NCBI GenBank assembly: GCA_013400155.1
Contig: VXBM01000269.1
Span: forward strand, 227,403 to 291,402
From: Helopsaltes ochotensis
Lineage: Eukaryota > Chordata > Aves > Passeriformes > Locustellidae
DNA length: 64,000 nucleotides
Direction: 5' to 3'
Notes under the pieces: generated by a model
The model's input: the letters and a program-made list of their open reading frames with translations, nothing else
The model's database searches: none
What the model was told of the DNA's origin: nothing
Program-made: the position numbers and the translations under genes
In this document: in pieces, positions 50,426 through 63,687 of the stretch
How positions within the stretch are numbered: the first letter of the stretch is position 1
Layout: every line of letters starts with the position of its first letter

Positions 50426-53400
50426 CTATTCCCCAGTTTCTGGCTCTTGCATCTGTATGCCTTATATTGTTCTCCACCTCAAGAAGTTGATTTGGAGGTA
50501 GTACAGACACTCCCAAATTAAAAAACACAACAAAACAAAATCACCAGAAGAATTTGTTGCTGAATGTGGAAGAGAGAGCACGAATGTCTGGCCAGCTCAT
50601 ATCTCTTTTTTTTAATGACAGTCCTTGTCCTGGAGGTTGTCTTGTGGGTGTAACGATGCTCGTTTCCCCAAATTTAAATCCATCTCTAATTGGAAGTTAA
50701 TGTGGTAGAGTAATTCCAGTCCTGCTTCTGTGCTCTATCTCTGAATTAAATTACTTGAGGAAAGTGCTATCCAGAAGTTGAAACCTTCTCTCCATCTTTC
50801 AGGAATTAAGGACTATTTTTTGGGTCTTCCTATCAAGAATAAGAAGCTTTCTTTCCAGATGGATATAGTTCAGTTTAATGATTTATGTTTACATCAGTAT
50901 CTGTTAAACTAAGATTTTGTGCCAGAAGAGTGCCAGCTAGGGCTGAAAAGCCTTTTCAAATGCTCTGCCCATCTCTGCCAAATGTGCATTGTTATTAATA
51001 TGATACTGTCTGTGGAGTTCACTGACTTAAAGGTGTCGTCTGACTTTGGCCTGGAAGTACCTGTATAGTGTGTTAAGGACATACCAGCTCTGAGCTTTAG
51101 TTCTGGCAATTCTTAGGGTTTGCTTACTGACTACATTTATAGTTGATATTTTGAATTTTCAAGTGCTACACTGGATGTGTTACGCTCTGTGGTTGCTCAC
51201 TGTGACAAAATATTTGTAAAATTTGCTTTCATACTGCTTTTATCAGTTAAAGAAAAAGAGAACATTTTCATTCCTGAGAACACTTTGTTCTGTGTTAATG
51301 GATGAGATAAAAAGGGTAGAAAAGACTGTATGGTATGAATCTGTTAATACACAAATGCACAGGAGATTTAGAAAACGTAAGAAGACATTTTCCCCAGGTA
51401 ATATGTACCCTGTGGCTTGTTGCACTGCAAAGCAGGTGATGTATTAAGTGTACAGCTCAAGAGACACACTTCCAGTGTAGTTTTTGATCATTTGAACTAG
51501 TCAAGACCCTTATGACTTCTCAGTCTTGAAAAAATAAGTTACTTTTTTTTGTCGTGAATTAACCATTATATTTTTAGTTCAGCAATATTTAAATACTGCA
51601 TAAACTTTCAGAGCTTTCATTTCTCTTTTGATGTACAGATTATAGTCATTTTTAGAGACAGAGTAGTCCTTTCCAATCACAATATGAGTTGCTGATTAGT
51701 TCACATTATGTTCAGATTATTTCCTGAAATGTTTACATTTCTAGGTATATTCCTGGAGAGGAGGGAAGTGTAACATAACATTATGGTTTTCTTTTCAGTC
51801 CACATGATTAATTTTTTTCTCATGATATGGATACAACCTAAGATTTATCAGTTTCAATTTATCAGGTCATAATGGCCTTCTCCCCAGATGTAATATATTG
51901 AGCTCAACAGACAGCAGCCTTTTAACATTTCAGTCTTTTAAATTGCTGTTTATGTGGAGAAGACAAGTCAGTGGAATCAGCTGGATTCACATTTTCCTAT
52001 GTCTTCAGAATGGGAGACACGCGGGAAAATAAACTTCTGAGTGCCTTCTGGTCTAACTGGCAGGGGTGGGTTGTTCTGCCTACACTAATATATCGTAAGT
52101 TATTATTTGTGGTCCACAAGCTAATAAATTGTACCGTGTGCTAGCAGGGAGTGTAAAATACGACCTCGAGAATTTGATATCCTTTTATATTGAGGGCTTG
52201 ATAAGACATGGGTTCTTTATTTACCATGAAGATTCAGAAATAGTTTCATATTTAATGGTGGCTATTGATTTACTAGGGTTTGGAAAGAGGAGTTCTTTTA
52301 CTCATGCGTGAAGTCAAAGCAAACAAAATTTTCAAATCCCAGACACATCTAAAGGTATATCCCTAAATCAGCGTAAATTGTTAGTCTTTGGATTTCTTGT
52401 ATTGCTCTGTCTTTCCTGGAGAGGAATCAGTGGAGATGGGGATTAGCTCCCCCTGTCCATGGAAAGGCACACAGATATGTCACACCTGCATCAGTCTGTC
52501 CCATGAAAAGCCTCCCTACCCCAAATCTGGGATGTGTAGCCTATGTCATAGATGATATTTCATCACTCCCTCTTAAATAACCAAGTGACTTTCTGTATCA
52601 CTGTTAATATCACTTCTAATAACTTTAATTAAAGTTTCATGGTGTTCATGATTTAGAAACAAGTTACTTGGATAAATTTTTTCCAGTTTTAGGATGAAGT
52701 TTTCAGTATTTTAGCATTTATTTTAAGGATTTGATCATAGGTTTCAGTGGTTTTTTGGAATAGTCTTTTTGATGCATCATCTCTTTGGCTGCTCCTATTT
52801 TCCCTCCTGCCTTCTCCTGTCCCTCTCGTCTGCCACCCCCTGAGCAGTTACAGCTGCTGTTCCTGCACTGCTCTGGGTCAGCTGTTGTGAATCCTGCCGA
52901 GTGAAGACATAGCCATCATTCCTTCCCACCACGGTATTATCCATTCTCTCATCCACAGCTGCTCAAAGAGCAGGGGTGGTCTGAGCAGCCGAGTGTAGGT
53001 ACAGTTCAAGTGTCTGTCAATGTTTGCCAGTTCTGGCAGCTCCAGGCTCTTGTGGCTCTGCCTGTGTTCAGAGGCTGAGGAATTGCAGTCATGCTCATTT
53101 TGCAGCTTCACAGTGCAGCAATGTCTTTGCTGGATGCTTCTGCTCGTGACCACGTTGATCGCTTGCGTGACAACAGCGCTTTGGATACTCTGGAGATTTC
53201 TGCTGGCAACGACACCTTTCCATAGACAACCTCACTCATTCAGTTTTCTAAGGCAGAGAGCACAGGCTTTTTAGATGGAAATTTGTTTATGAGGAATTTA
53301 TAGTTTCAAGTGACAGTGCAGTGATTCATTGAAGCAGATTTGATGTGGTTTTTATATGTACTAATGTTATTTTTTGTCTTGTCTTTTTATACATTCATAT

Positions 53401-54057
53401 GCAAGGCAACAAAGTAAGTTGAAAAAATGAATTTATATAAAGTATTAATTTTTTGAACGAGTAATTCAGAGGAATTACTCATTCCCAAAAAAGGAATATT
53501 TCAAATACATTAAACAAATTCTGTGCAAACTTTGCAAAACAAACTGTTGAATATCTTTCAGTGAGTGTTGATGTCTTCTCTAGCTTTGCTTAACTCATTG
53601 AAAGGATCTGTTTTGTGATGTACCTGAACTCTACAAACCTCACTGGGAATTTAATCCACTCATGAAAGACATTTGTATTTATTAGGTAGCCTGGGGTATT
53701 CTTAGACAGAAAACTTCAAGATGTCTGAGAAGGGTTTGGTAGGTATTGAATGAGTACATGATTTGTATACTGCAGAAGGGGAAGAACTGATTTATCTTGT
53801 GATCTCTTGCCTATACAAAAGCTTGCAATATGTTAACAAACTTGGGATATTGTTGCTAGCACACAGTGGAGGAAACCCAAGCTACTCCCATTTGGCTTCA
53901 ATTGTAGTAGTAATTTTGATGATTTCAATTAAAATATTCAGTTCGTGTAATTCCATAATGCCTTGATAACACAGAGGCCTGTGCTACGTACCTGCAATGT
54001 CAACTTCACATAATAGTTACTATTTGGGAGAAACATTATTGAAAGTAGTAGAACAAT

Positions 54058-54071
54058 AAAAAAAAAAAAAA
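54058..54071 (+). repeat. Poly(A) run, 14 A
   Basis: Homopolymer A tract following AACAAT. No adjacent retroposon body is recognised. Confidence 0.95.
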
Positions 54072-54444
54072 CCAACTTGCTGGTTTCACCAGGAATTTTA
54101 CAGCATTCTTGTTCTCTAATACATGTCTCATGTATTCTGCCAACACCCTCAAATAAATATAACATTTTTGAAGAATAAATGCTCAATTTCTACTTAAGTA
54201 GCTCTTTGAGACATTTATTGCCTGGTTCCATATTGGGTTGCTGGCTGAACTTAATGCAAAGCTGTAGCTGTTACCCTCAGCATTTCAGGATTGTGGTTTG
54301 TGGCATTTGGGATGTGGTACCATCCAAATGCAAAGGCATATGGCTAAAGATGAAACAATATATGTAATACTAGTTTCAGAGCGTAAGTAAGAGTTCTTTT
54401 TTTCTTTCTGTTCGGAAACATTGATGTCTCTCAGTGGTGCCTGC

Positions 54445-54568
54445 TCATTCAGAATAACCATATTCTTCAATGGACAGAGTTCCGTAATTACCAGAATGCC
54501 CCTGCTGGGTCTGCTGACAGGACTGGTGTATCTGTAAGGGCTGTGGCTGGAGCTGCAGCTGCTTTTGT
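54445..54568 (-). other. Antisense terminal-exon-like segment, unidentified
   Basis: On the minus strand, a good-looking splice acceptor (TTCCTTTCTTCTTTGCCCCAG, its AG at 54570-54569) is followed by an open frame of 41 codons. The frame is glutamine-rich at first (QLQLQPQPLQ) and then less biased, ending in IEEYGYSE and a TGA stop at 54447-54445. An AATAAA on the minus strand occurs about 230 bases further on, near 54213-54220. I do not recognise the protein, and no upstream exon was found. A second reading frame is also open through the segment, which weakens the case. It may be chance, a lncRNA exon, or a real last exon of an antisense gene. Confidence 0.2.
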
Positions 54569-55140
54569 CTGGGGCAAAGAAGAAAGGAATTGTACTTCTT
54601 AGTGGAAATAGTGCATAGCTGTTCTTTAAAGGGGGAATTTTTTAAGTGAGTCATAGATATTAATGTAGATACTGGTTTCTGATAGAGTACTACCCAACCA
54701 GACAGCCAGGCTGTTGCTTTCTAAGCTTAAGATACTTGCATTGTTGGGCTGTAAATATAAAGCTGTAATCAATAGCTGATCAGTCTTCTGCAAGCAAAGA
54801 GAGCAATAGTGTATGCAATAATCACTTTGTGTATATGTACCTTGTTGAAGTGATTAGAAAAATGATGGCATCAGCCTTTTTATTACAGCAGTTAGATTAG
54901 TTAGGGCTTTGGTTTGCAGTATTATCTCAGAGATAGCAAGCAGATAAAGCAGCTGTGAGGGAAGCTTTGCTTGTTCCCATTTACAAGGAGCTTGCACCTG
55001 TACTTGTTTGTTTTTCAGTGTGTGGGAAAAAGTGCTGCTAGCATAAAGCCACTAAGTGGCCAGAAATGATACCAGTCCATTACAATTTTCATGGTTCATA
55101 TTTTTTACTGTGCTTTACATAATTAATCCAAACCACCCAT

Positions 55141-55169
55141 GGAGACACACATAAACCATGTGTGTCCCC
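55141..55169. repeat. Imperfect 12-bp hairpin
   Basis: The arms GACACACAT (55144-55152) and ATGTGTGTC (55158-55166) are exact reverse complements around AAACC. After one mismatch the stem extends by two G-C pairs. No longer precursor-like stem is evident. Confidence 0.85.
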
Positions 55170-58100
55170 TGTAACAGAGTATGGAAATACTATTGTTTGC
55201 CTTATTCTCTTGTGAGTGATGAATTCATCCTGATTGTGTAGCTTTCTTCAATGTTTAACAGTCCTTCCTTAAATGCAATGCGGGTTCAGCAGGACCCTCT
55301 CTAGAAGTACAGCTTTGTGTGCGGGAGAAGCTGCTGAGTCAGGCTGTGATTTCTGTTTTAATTCCAGGTGCATGAATTTCTACTGCTTATTGATCAAAGG
55401 CAGTAGAAATAAACATGCCCATGCCAGGATTAGACATACAGATATCATGCAACCCTTCCTTTCTTTGGTCATATATGATTTGAAAGGTAGGTTTTCAAGT
55501 TTGTTTGGTTTTGGGGTGGGTGGGGTTTTTTCAAAATTACTGCATAAACCCTCTCTGGCCTTTGAAGTACAAGGTTTGGTTTTCAAAGCACTGAAAACTG
55601 AATCACCTGACATCAGACACTAAGTACTTTCAAAGATCTATAGGTGAAGATTTAGAAATCCAATTTAGTTTCCACTGAGGTATGAATCGCAATATGTTTA
55701 TTAAGGTTTATTTTTTTAAAAATGAGACTATCAGTTTGCATTCCAATGAAGATTGTTATTTCTCTGCATCCACAAGAACATGAATGAAACATGCTTTTTT
55801 CTCCTTGTGGGGATGATTTTTATCAATGGTTCACCTAGAGAAAGGTTTCCCCAAACGTGGTTGCTATATTTGGAGTTAAATATCAGTCTTTGGCAAATTT
55901 CTTTTGACAAGGACTTTAATATTTGTCATCCAGCCATTAAAAATACGTGGTCCTTGCTGCTTCACTCAAAGCTGCATTGTTTCTGGAGAGCAGAGCTATC
56001 CTGCAAGACCATGGAAAATGAGGGGATTGTAAAGGCAGCTTGTTAAAGGATTTGCAAATTTAAGACAAGGCTTTAAAATATTTTTGAAATTAAAAAGAAG
56101 CATTCATGTACTGCAGAGGTGTGTTTGTGTAGGCTCCTGTTTGCCATATATGTCATCATAGTCATCTACCTTGTCCTAAACATGGACAGATAGAAATGTA
56201 TCAGATCTGTACAGAAACAATAGGCCACTGTTAAATTTGCTTCAATAAAAACGTCCTGCTGTTCATATTATAATTAAAACTGGGGGCCTTCCTTCAACAC
56301 TTAAAACACTCTGAGGAAAAAAGGTGATCTTAAAAATAGCTTGGACCTAACTTTTCATAGCTCAGCATCAGGATCCTGAGCTGTATTAGGGTTAACAGGG
56401 CAGATATACAGTCTTAAAAATTATTGTGTTCCTTGTTGATAGCTGCTTTCTCCATTGCTTGCAACTTTTAAGTGATCCACAACTGCTCCATGTAAAAATC
56501 AATACGGTAATCCAGTCTGGAGGTCCCAAGGTGTAACAGCAGTGGCAATTATGCTTTGACAATAGACTCCTTGCGTGTGTGGTATGGCTTCATTACAGGG
56601 AATAACTTTAGATATACTGCCAGGTTTCTCAGGCTACTCTGAATCTGATGCTAGCTACTCTGATTGGGGTTGAGCTGAAGGGGAGATCTTAAATCAAGAC
56701 AGCTGCTCTATCTGAGCAGTCCAAGCAAAGGGGGATTAATGGTGGCAGCTAGCATGGTATTGAAAATCCGTTTGCTTGGTGTAACACCTATTGCTTGGCG
56801 CAGCTTTGGATGCTACAAACGTTTGTCTTCAGATGAGCAGAGGCATTATGATGTGTTTAGGGAGGCCAGGACAGATGGTTAAAGAAAATTACCCACCCTG
56901 TATTTCAGGGGAACAGGAAGATTTCAGATTACTTTGTGTTGCCTTTGTTGCTTTTTTTTAATTGTAGACATTTGCAAAGATTACTTTGAATGTGTACATA
57001 GCTATCAAGAAACTTGTAGTTTATGCAAACAAGGAGTCTAACTAGCACATTTATCTGAGATACAGAAGATATTTAAAGCCATTAAGGAAATGAAAACATA
57101 ATGATAGAAATAAGCCCATATGGATATGAAATTATTGTGTTTGGTCTTCTGTCATTTACAGCCTTTGGAGTTGTAGTGTTTTGCTGTCTTTAATATAGAG
57201 ATGTGGCCACTGACTCAGGTGGTCAGAGCTGGAAGTTACTTAAATCAGAATTCAGTATTGCCTGTTGAGACTTGCAGCTGTAGGGGACTGTACTTTCATC
57301 GATCAGATCAAGATGGATGGCTGCAAAATTGGATCTCCAGCCTTGCTGAGCCACACTGGAGTGTGAAGGATGCAGGCAGAGGAATTATGATCCAGCTTGG
57401 CCATACAGCTCCAGCTGTAGCTGCAGGGCTGCTGCTGCTGTTCCAGCAGTGTCTCTTTTGGCCAAAACCTAACTGCCCCTTCCTTGAGGAATTTAAGATA
57501 AAGGAATATGTGTTCTAGTATTAAGGAAAAAAAAAATGTTTCTAGCTGTCAGTACAGTGTGTGTAGCAGGCCTTTTCTGCTCTAACTTCAGGTTCATATG
57601 GGAATTCAAAAGGTCAATCTCTTGCAAAGTAACTGACAAGACGAAGTTAAGTTGCTCAAACAGATAACCCTCTGTTTCTCTGAAGTGTAATCTATCAATC
57701 ATTTCTCAGCCTCTTTCTTTGCTGTCATGAGATGATGGAAAATTAATTGTGTGTCTAAGCATCAAACTTCTAAGTGCATCTGTGTGCTCCTCTGCAAAAA
57801 TATATTTCAAATGGCCTGGCAGTTATAATTCTAGTGAACACTGTCCTTCACCTTCACCCATAACATTTTGAGTCTTTAGACAATCATGAAGAATTGAGCC
57901 TGGTTTTAAAAGTCAGTTTTTAAAAATTAGTGATTATTAATAGAAAATTATGACTCCTAAGTGGTCTTATCTGCAGAAAATGCAACCATCTCCATAAGAA
58001 CTGAAATCTCTTTGTTGCCCAGATTTGTCTAGCAAACTGTCCTTACCAATGGGGAGGAATTTTCTATGGAATTGATTCCCTTGACAGTGTAGCAGGAGTG

Positions 58101-59619
58101 CTTAAAATAAGTCAAAATACAGTATTTCTCACCATTTTTGAAGGAGCAGCAGGCTCCTGTGAGTTTGTGTGCCTTGCTGCAGCAAATGGGGGTCTTGGCT
58201 ACCTGTACATGTGCTGTAGGATTGACCTACAGAGCCACATGAAAGGGTACGCCTGTAGTTTCGTGGGAAAGTGAGCCTTAAAAATCCCATTCTCCCATTC
58301 TTTATTGCTTAAACTGATTAGCAAGACCAGCACCTTTTGCAGGGCCTTTTTGTAAAAGTTTCTGTTAAGATAAATATCTAGGTCAGAAGCTAGAGGTGCT
58401 GTCACCTGTTTTTTCAAAGGTACGGTATGTTTGAAAACTCTTTAATAAAGTTGGATCGCTGTAAGGAATACAGGGGCTTTCTAAAGCCCTCATTGAATTT
58501 AACCTTTAAAACTCGACTTCCAGCAGGTTAGCTGAGGATTGTCAGCTGGTGCTTTCATCTTGGCTTAGCCTGACATGAAAATTTTTAGAAAAAGCAAAGA
58601 AAAAATCCAGTGTTCTCTTTATCCTATTCACATGCTTTTGGAGCTCTTCTCATCTGCTTCGCTTCCTTCATTATGTTGCGAAATCGAGCTTACCTGACTG
58701 TCATAGAGCAGCGAAGGGCCCTTGGCCGTGTGGCCCGTTCTGCTGCTAATGAGGGTATGGACTTTTTGGGACTGTATTTACTTTGCTGCTGAGGGTGCCT
58801 TGTGATACTTGGTACTTTGGAAGTCAATTCAGAGAATCAGCTGACTGTTTTTTTTTCAGAAGATACATCCTGCTGATATCAAAACACAGGAATTCTTGTT
58901 TAGATGTTTTTTTCTCTGACTTCAAGAAAAGAAGGTTTTTAAGAGCATCCAGTTACTTAAATATTCAGACAGAGGCCTTATGAAATTTTAAAAACAAACC
59001 TGTTTTTAGCCTGCAGTTACTACAGGTGCTTAAATGCCTTTTAAATCTGCCCCGTGGCTTCTCTACTCTAGATATTGCTTCAATAAAATGAAAACATAAC
59101 CAGGATTAATTCACTAATAGAAAGTGTGTGTGGCAGCTGGGCAGAGCACTGAGGACAAAAACTAACTTCAAAGAATCCAAAATATCCAAGAAATGTGAAA
59201 TTCTCAAAATGTCTTTATAAGACCAAATTGAAATAACAGGTCTGACATGGTAGAGGTCGTAGAAGAGATTTTTTCCCTATACTCTTAAGAAACAACACCC
59301 CCTTAATGGCAGAACTCTGGGGTCCTTAATTTCAGAAACCAGACTGACAGCATTTGTAGGTTAAACGAAATGAATTAGCGAACAGGTAATTATATTTGCA
59401 TGTAACTTTGTTAAGATAATATCCTGTCCGTCTTAGACCAGTCATATTAGACATATTTAATCTTTGTGACACATGGAGTGTTATATTGTGTTTGACACCT
59501 TCTAAAGGAAGAAGGACGAGAGCCTGTAATTGGAATGCTGCCATTGGATGATAATGATGAGCGCTTCTCATCTTCAAGGGGCTTTCAGCCTCCCTACCTA
59601 ATCCACATATCTGTTGAGT

Positions 59620-59680
59620 TAGGAAGTAAGTTTGATCCCTGTTTTACAGATGGGGAAGCTAGATGGAAGGAGTCACTGAA
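59620..59680 (+). mobile_element. Possible MIR-like SINE remnant
   Basis: TTGATCCCTGTTTTACAGATGGGGAAGC followed by GGAGTCACTGAATTAG resembles the MIR core region (cccattttacagatgaggaaac...). It is short and degenerate. It is in the opposite orientation to the candidate at 11.1 kb. Confidence 0.4.
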
Positions 59681-60212
59681 TTAGAACTTGAAATGCCTAA
59701 TTGCGAGTCATCCTGTGTAAAATAAAAATTAATTTTATTTGTGAACTCAAATGAAGTAAATGTTGTTGTTTAGATTTGGATTACATGGCTGAGATTTATC
59801 ATCCTGACATTTGATCCTTCAAATATAAAGTTGGTTTCATGCTATAGCAATGTAACAAATGTTCTCTAGTAATCATATTATTGACTAATATTATTGATAT
59901 ATATCATTATTGAATATTGATTATGTAATCATATTGAGTTCAATAATCTTTACAAGTAAAATGTGCAGAGTTTCTCAATGTTTGCACTTGAAAGTGAAGA
60001 TCTGATCCTGAAAGCCTTCTGGATATAAAATCTCTTCTGTAACTCTGGAACTTCAGACTCTGAAAATTGTGAGAATATCACCCATTGCTTCCTGAGGAAT
60101 TTTAGTTGTTGGATTGACATGTTAATGCAATTTGAGTTTATTGGTTATTCAAATGGTAAAACTAACTCAGTTGCTGAAGTGGAATCTTCTCCCAAAAATA
60201 TTGCTTTTTGTG

Positions 60213-60232
60213 TTAAACCACTAGTGGTTTAA
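60213..60232. repeat. Perfect 20-bp palindrome
   Basis: TTAAACCACTAGTGGTTTAA is identical to its reverse complement over all 20 bases. It has no spacer. It sits in AT-rich intron with no recognised mobile element around it. Confidence 0.97.
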
Positions 60233-61110
60233 AAGTAACATTTTCTTTTTGAGTCTTTAACTCACATCTAGAGTTACTTATGGTACCTTAAACTGGAAAA
60301 TGTTTTAAATTAATTTTGCCTTTGTATTAGAATTTTTTTTAATATAGAAAGAGGTGAGTCAGTTATCACACGTATTTTTTGCCTATGGCACATTCTGTTG
60401 TCTGAACTGCTAGTGAGTATGAAATAAACATTAGAAATATTTACAGAAAGTCTTTCATGAAAAAATAAATACTAAACTATTTTCTCCCAATTTACTAAAA
60501 CTTCCCTAATCTTATTGTACATTTGAGCCATAAACAAACATACTGTTGTCGCTTATTAGAACCCAGTGGATGAACTTTATGCAGTTGGTGAACAGACATG
60601 GAAATATTTTGACTGATGACATTAGTAATTACTATCTACCTGCAGAACACTTCATATGTACAAAAATCACAAGAAAAATTTGCAACATTTAAAAACCTCA
60701 TTAGTAAACCCCAAAATACTGCCTTTTCTTTTTTCTTATAATCTTCCCTCTTCATGCAACCATCCCTTTTATTTTCTTTACCTTATTTTTGCAGAAATTC
60801 CTACATGCACTTGTTAGTTCCCAAATAAAAGAAAACCTTTTAGTCTTTACCTGAGTTCCATTGGCTGAAATGACAACACTGTTAAAAATCAATGTTAGAA
60901 AGCTGGATCATTACTGAGGTTTCCCCTTGAACACTTCGTAGACACAGAAAACTCAGGAAAACAACCCGAGTACACTGCATCGTGATTGATTTCAAGTACA
61001 TCTGATGGAGTATAATTGTCTACCCTTTCATTTCTTTTCATTCTTCTCTCTCCATGCTTCCTCTTTTGGGATCAGATAATCAGTAGCAATAATAAAAAGC
61101 AGTAAGAATA

Positions 61111-61183
61111 GAAAAATAATATAAAATAAAATAAACCAAACCACCACACAAAACGAAAAAAACACCAACCCCCCCCAAAAAAG
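61111..61183 (+). repeat. A/C-rich low-complexity block
   Basis: AATAAAATAAA-type repeats pass into CAAACC/CACAAAAC and then a run of C and a run of A. Almost purine-free of G. It may be the degraded tail of an old element or simple-sequence growth. Confidence 0.85.
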
Positions 61184-63667
61184 CCAATCCTAAAATCCCC
61201 ATAGAAACAATTGCCCACAAGGTTTGGCTGCAAAACTAAATAGCAGTAGCTTTTTATTTAATTTATTGATTCCCATATTCCACTATAATATCATCAGAAT
61301 CTTTGGGAAAACCCTGACTCCACTTTAAATGGAGAAAAATGCGCACTTGGGTTTATATTAATGGTTGTGCTGTTAGTGGCATTGAGACTAAATTTTCAAG
61401 CGTGTCAACATCACCATCAACACCTTCTCCCTCTTAACTTCTTTTGTAATGTGACAAGAGAATCAGTACTTTGAGGGGTTAGCATCCTAACATTTCTGGG
61501 TGGTTTTTTGTTTTGTTTGCCTGTGGTTTTTTCTTAATTTTTTCATTTATGAAAACATTTTTGGCACTCAAAATGGAATCTCCAGTTCCAGTTCAAAATG
61601 AGTGACTCTCAACTGGCCTATTTGAGCAATAATTTTGGAATATGATACCTGATACCTACTCAATATAAAACCAGATTATTGAATTTATATTAATAAATTT
61701 CCTTGAATAGGACTCAAAATTAAAATAAATTGAGATTTTTCTCATATTCTTAACCTTGTAAATTTACATCATCACAAATTCTACTGGAAACTCTTAAAAG
61801 AGAAGAAATTGTTTTTTTATTATAAATCACACCCTGCTTAAAATATTATTCTATAAATTATTTTCAGATTCGTATTCTTGCTTTCAGGCACAAGCAAATA
61901 TCTTAAGGCAAAGTTTTGGTTTTCTAAAAAATATATAATAATACTGTCACCTTACTTATGTATAGGTATAACATACCTGAAAATTGCTGTGACTGCACTG
62001 AAAGGACCTGTTGTCACGAATGCAGGTGGTTTTGGTTGCTCATATACTCCTTGCTGTAACTGCGTTCATACCACTGAGGATTTTGTCTGAGCACCGTGAT
62101 TTCTTGATGTTCTTTGCTCTAATGTTGTATGTTACTTCTGAGTTCTGTTTAGGTCTAAATTGCTCTCTCAAATAATGCCTTTGTTGGTACATCCTGGGGT
62201 TCTATAGTTGCAACTTGTCAATATTTTCAGTTTGCTAGTGGAAAACTGTGTTGCTTTTTTTTTTTTTCTGCCAGACCCATAAACTCAATTTTGAATGGTG
62301 AGAATTAAGTTATGTCCCTTCTTTTTCTGTGTGTGTGCTTAAATCTATTTCCAGTAAAAGATAAGCTGCTTGTGGCATAAGGTTCATTGACTGTCATCAG
62401 AAAAGAAAAATCTACTTTTTTAGATTATGCCTTCAGTGACCTCACTCACTGAAGATGATGGAACTGTGCAGTGAGAACAAGGTTATGAGGAATGAAAGTA
62501 GTAATATTTTGTTTGGTTCAGGTATCTTGCAAGGAGCAGATGCTGTGGAAAAGAAGGTGGCATTCTATTTTGGAGGTTTTCAGAACAGAACAATACTTTC
62601 AAGTATCTGGAGAATCACGTCTGCTGTCATTTTTATAGGGAGATCTTTATACACTTTCCAGCTATTCAAATGATTTCTCCTTTTGCACTAAATTTTGGGC
62701 GTACCGAAATCCTTCCCTTCTTTTCTTTTTACTTTTCAGCTAGTTAGTTGGAAACTACATTGATGTTTCCTTCTCTTCTCTTCAGCTCATAGGTTTTGCT
62801 TCCTTTGCAATTTTATTGTAGGTGAGCTCCTTCAGCACTGAGGATGTTTTGTTGCTCTCTGTGGGAGCTCTCCAGTTTAAACCGTCTTTCAAATCATACA
62901 ACGCATAGAAGTGCTGGTTGGGCAACCAGAACTGTGTTAATACAGCCTGTTAAAAAGTGGTTTAAATGTTTTCAGCTATGTTAATATGTTGGTACAGGTA
63001 AATTTGATCAGTAAAATATTGGCAAATATTTTCTAGTCCTGTATTACACAAATTTTTCTACATTCTCTTCCTATTTTGTCTGTGACTTTAGGGAGTGCTG
63101 TTTGCTTTTGCCATTTTGGATGGATTCTTGTATCTGTTTACAAAAGGCATAAGATGACTTTATGGTAGAGAAGGCCCTATCCACGCTGAGACCTTCACAC
63201 TGAAGTTTTAGAGAAAACAGCAATGAAATGTTTTCTGATGAGAATTATAATTGCATTAATTAATTACTTAATTGTATCAGTTTTAGAATACAAGCTGTCA
63301 TGCATCTTTTCATTGTCTTAAAATGTGTTTTTATTAATTAAACAAGATAGCATAAGGCATAACTCCTCTCCAGTTTAAAATAAAAGAAAACATTGGAGTC
63401 TACTCAAAAATGTGTAGATTGTGCGAATTTGATATCTACCTTCTTCTTGTATTCTCTTGTTTCTTGTATTTCAGGGAAATTCAGATATATTGGTCATGAC
63501 AAGGGTTCAGCAAGGAAAATCTGTGGAATTTGACTCGTGAGTTCAAGATAAAATTCCACACACAATTCTATTCCTATATTTGATGAGATTCCAGCCTATT
63601 TTTTACTTTATTTTATTCATTATTACTAAAGTATAGATGATTAAATCACCTTGCTTTAGCTTATTCG

Positions 63668-63687
63668 AAACAAAACAAAACAAAAAC
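63668..63687 (+). repeat. CAAAA pentamer microsatellite
   Basis: About four tandem CAAAA units after TTCGAAA. Short, with no associated retroposon recognised. Confidence 0.9.
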
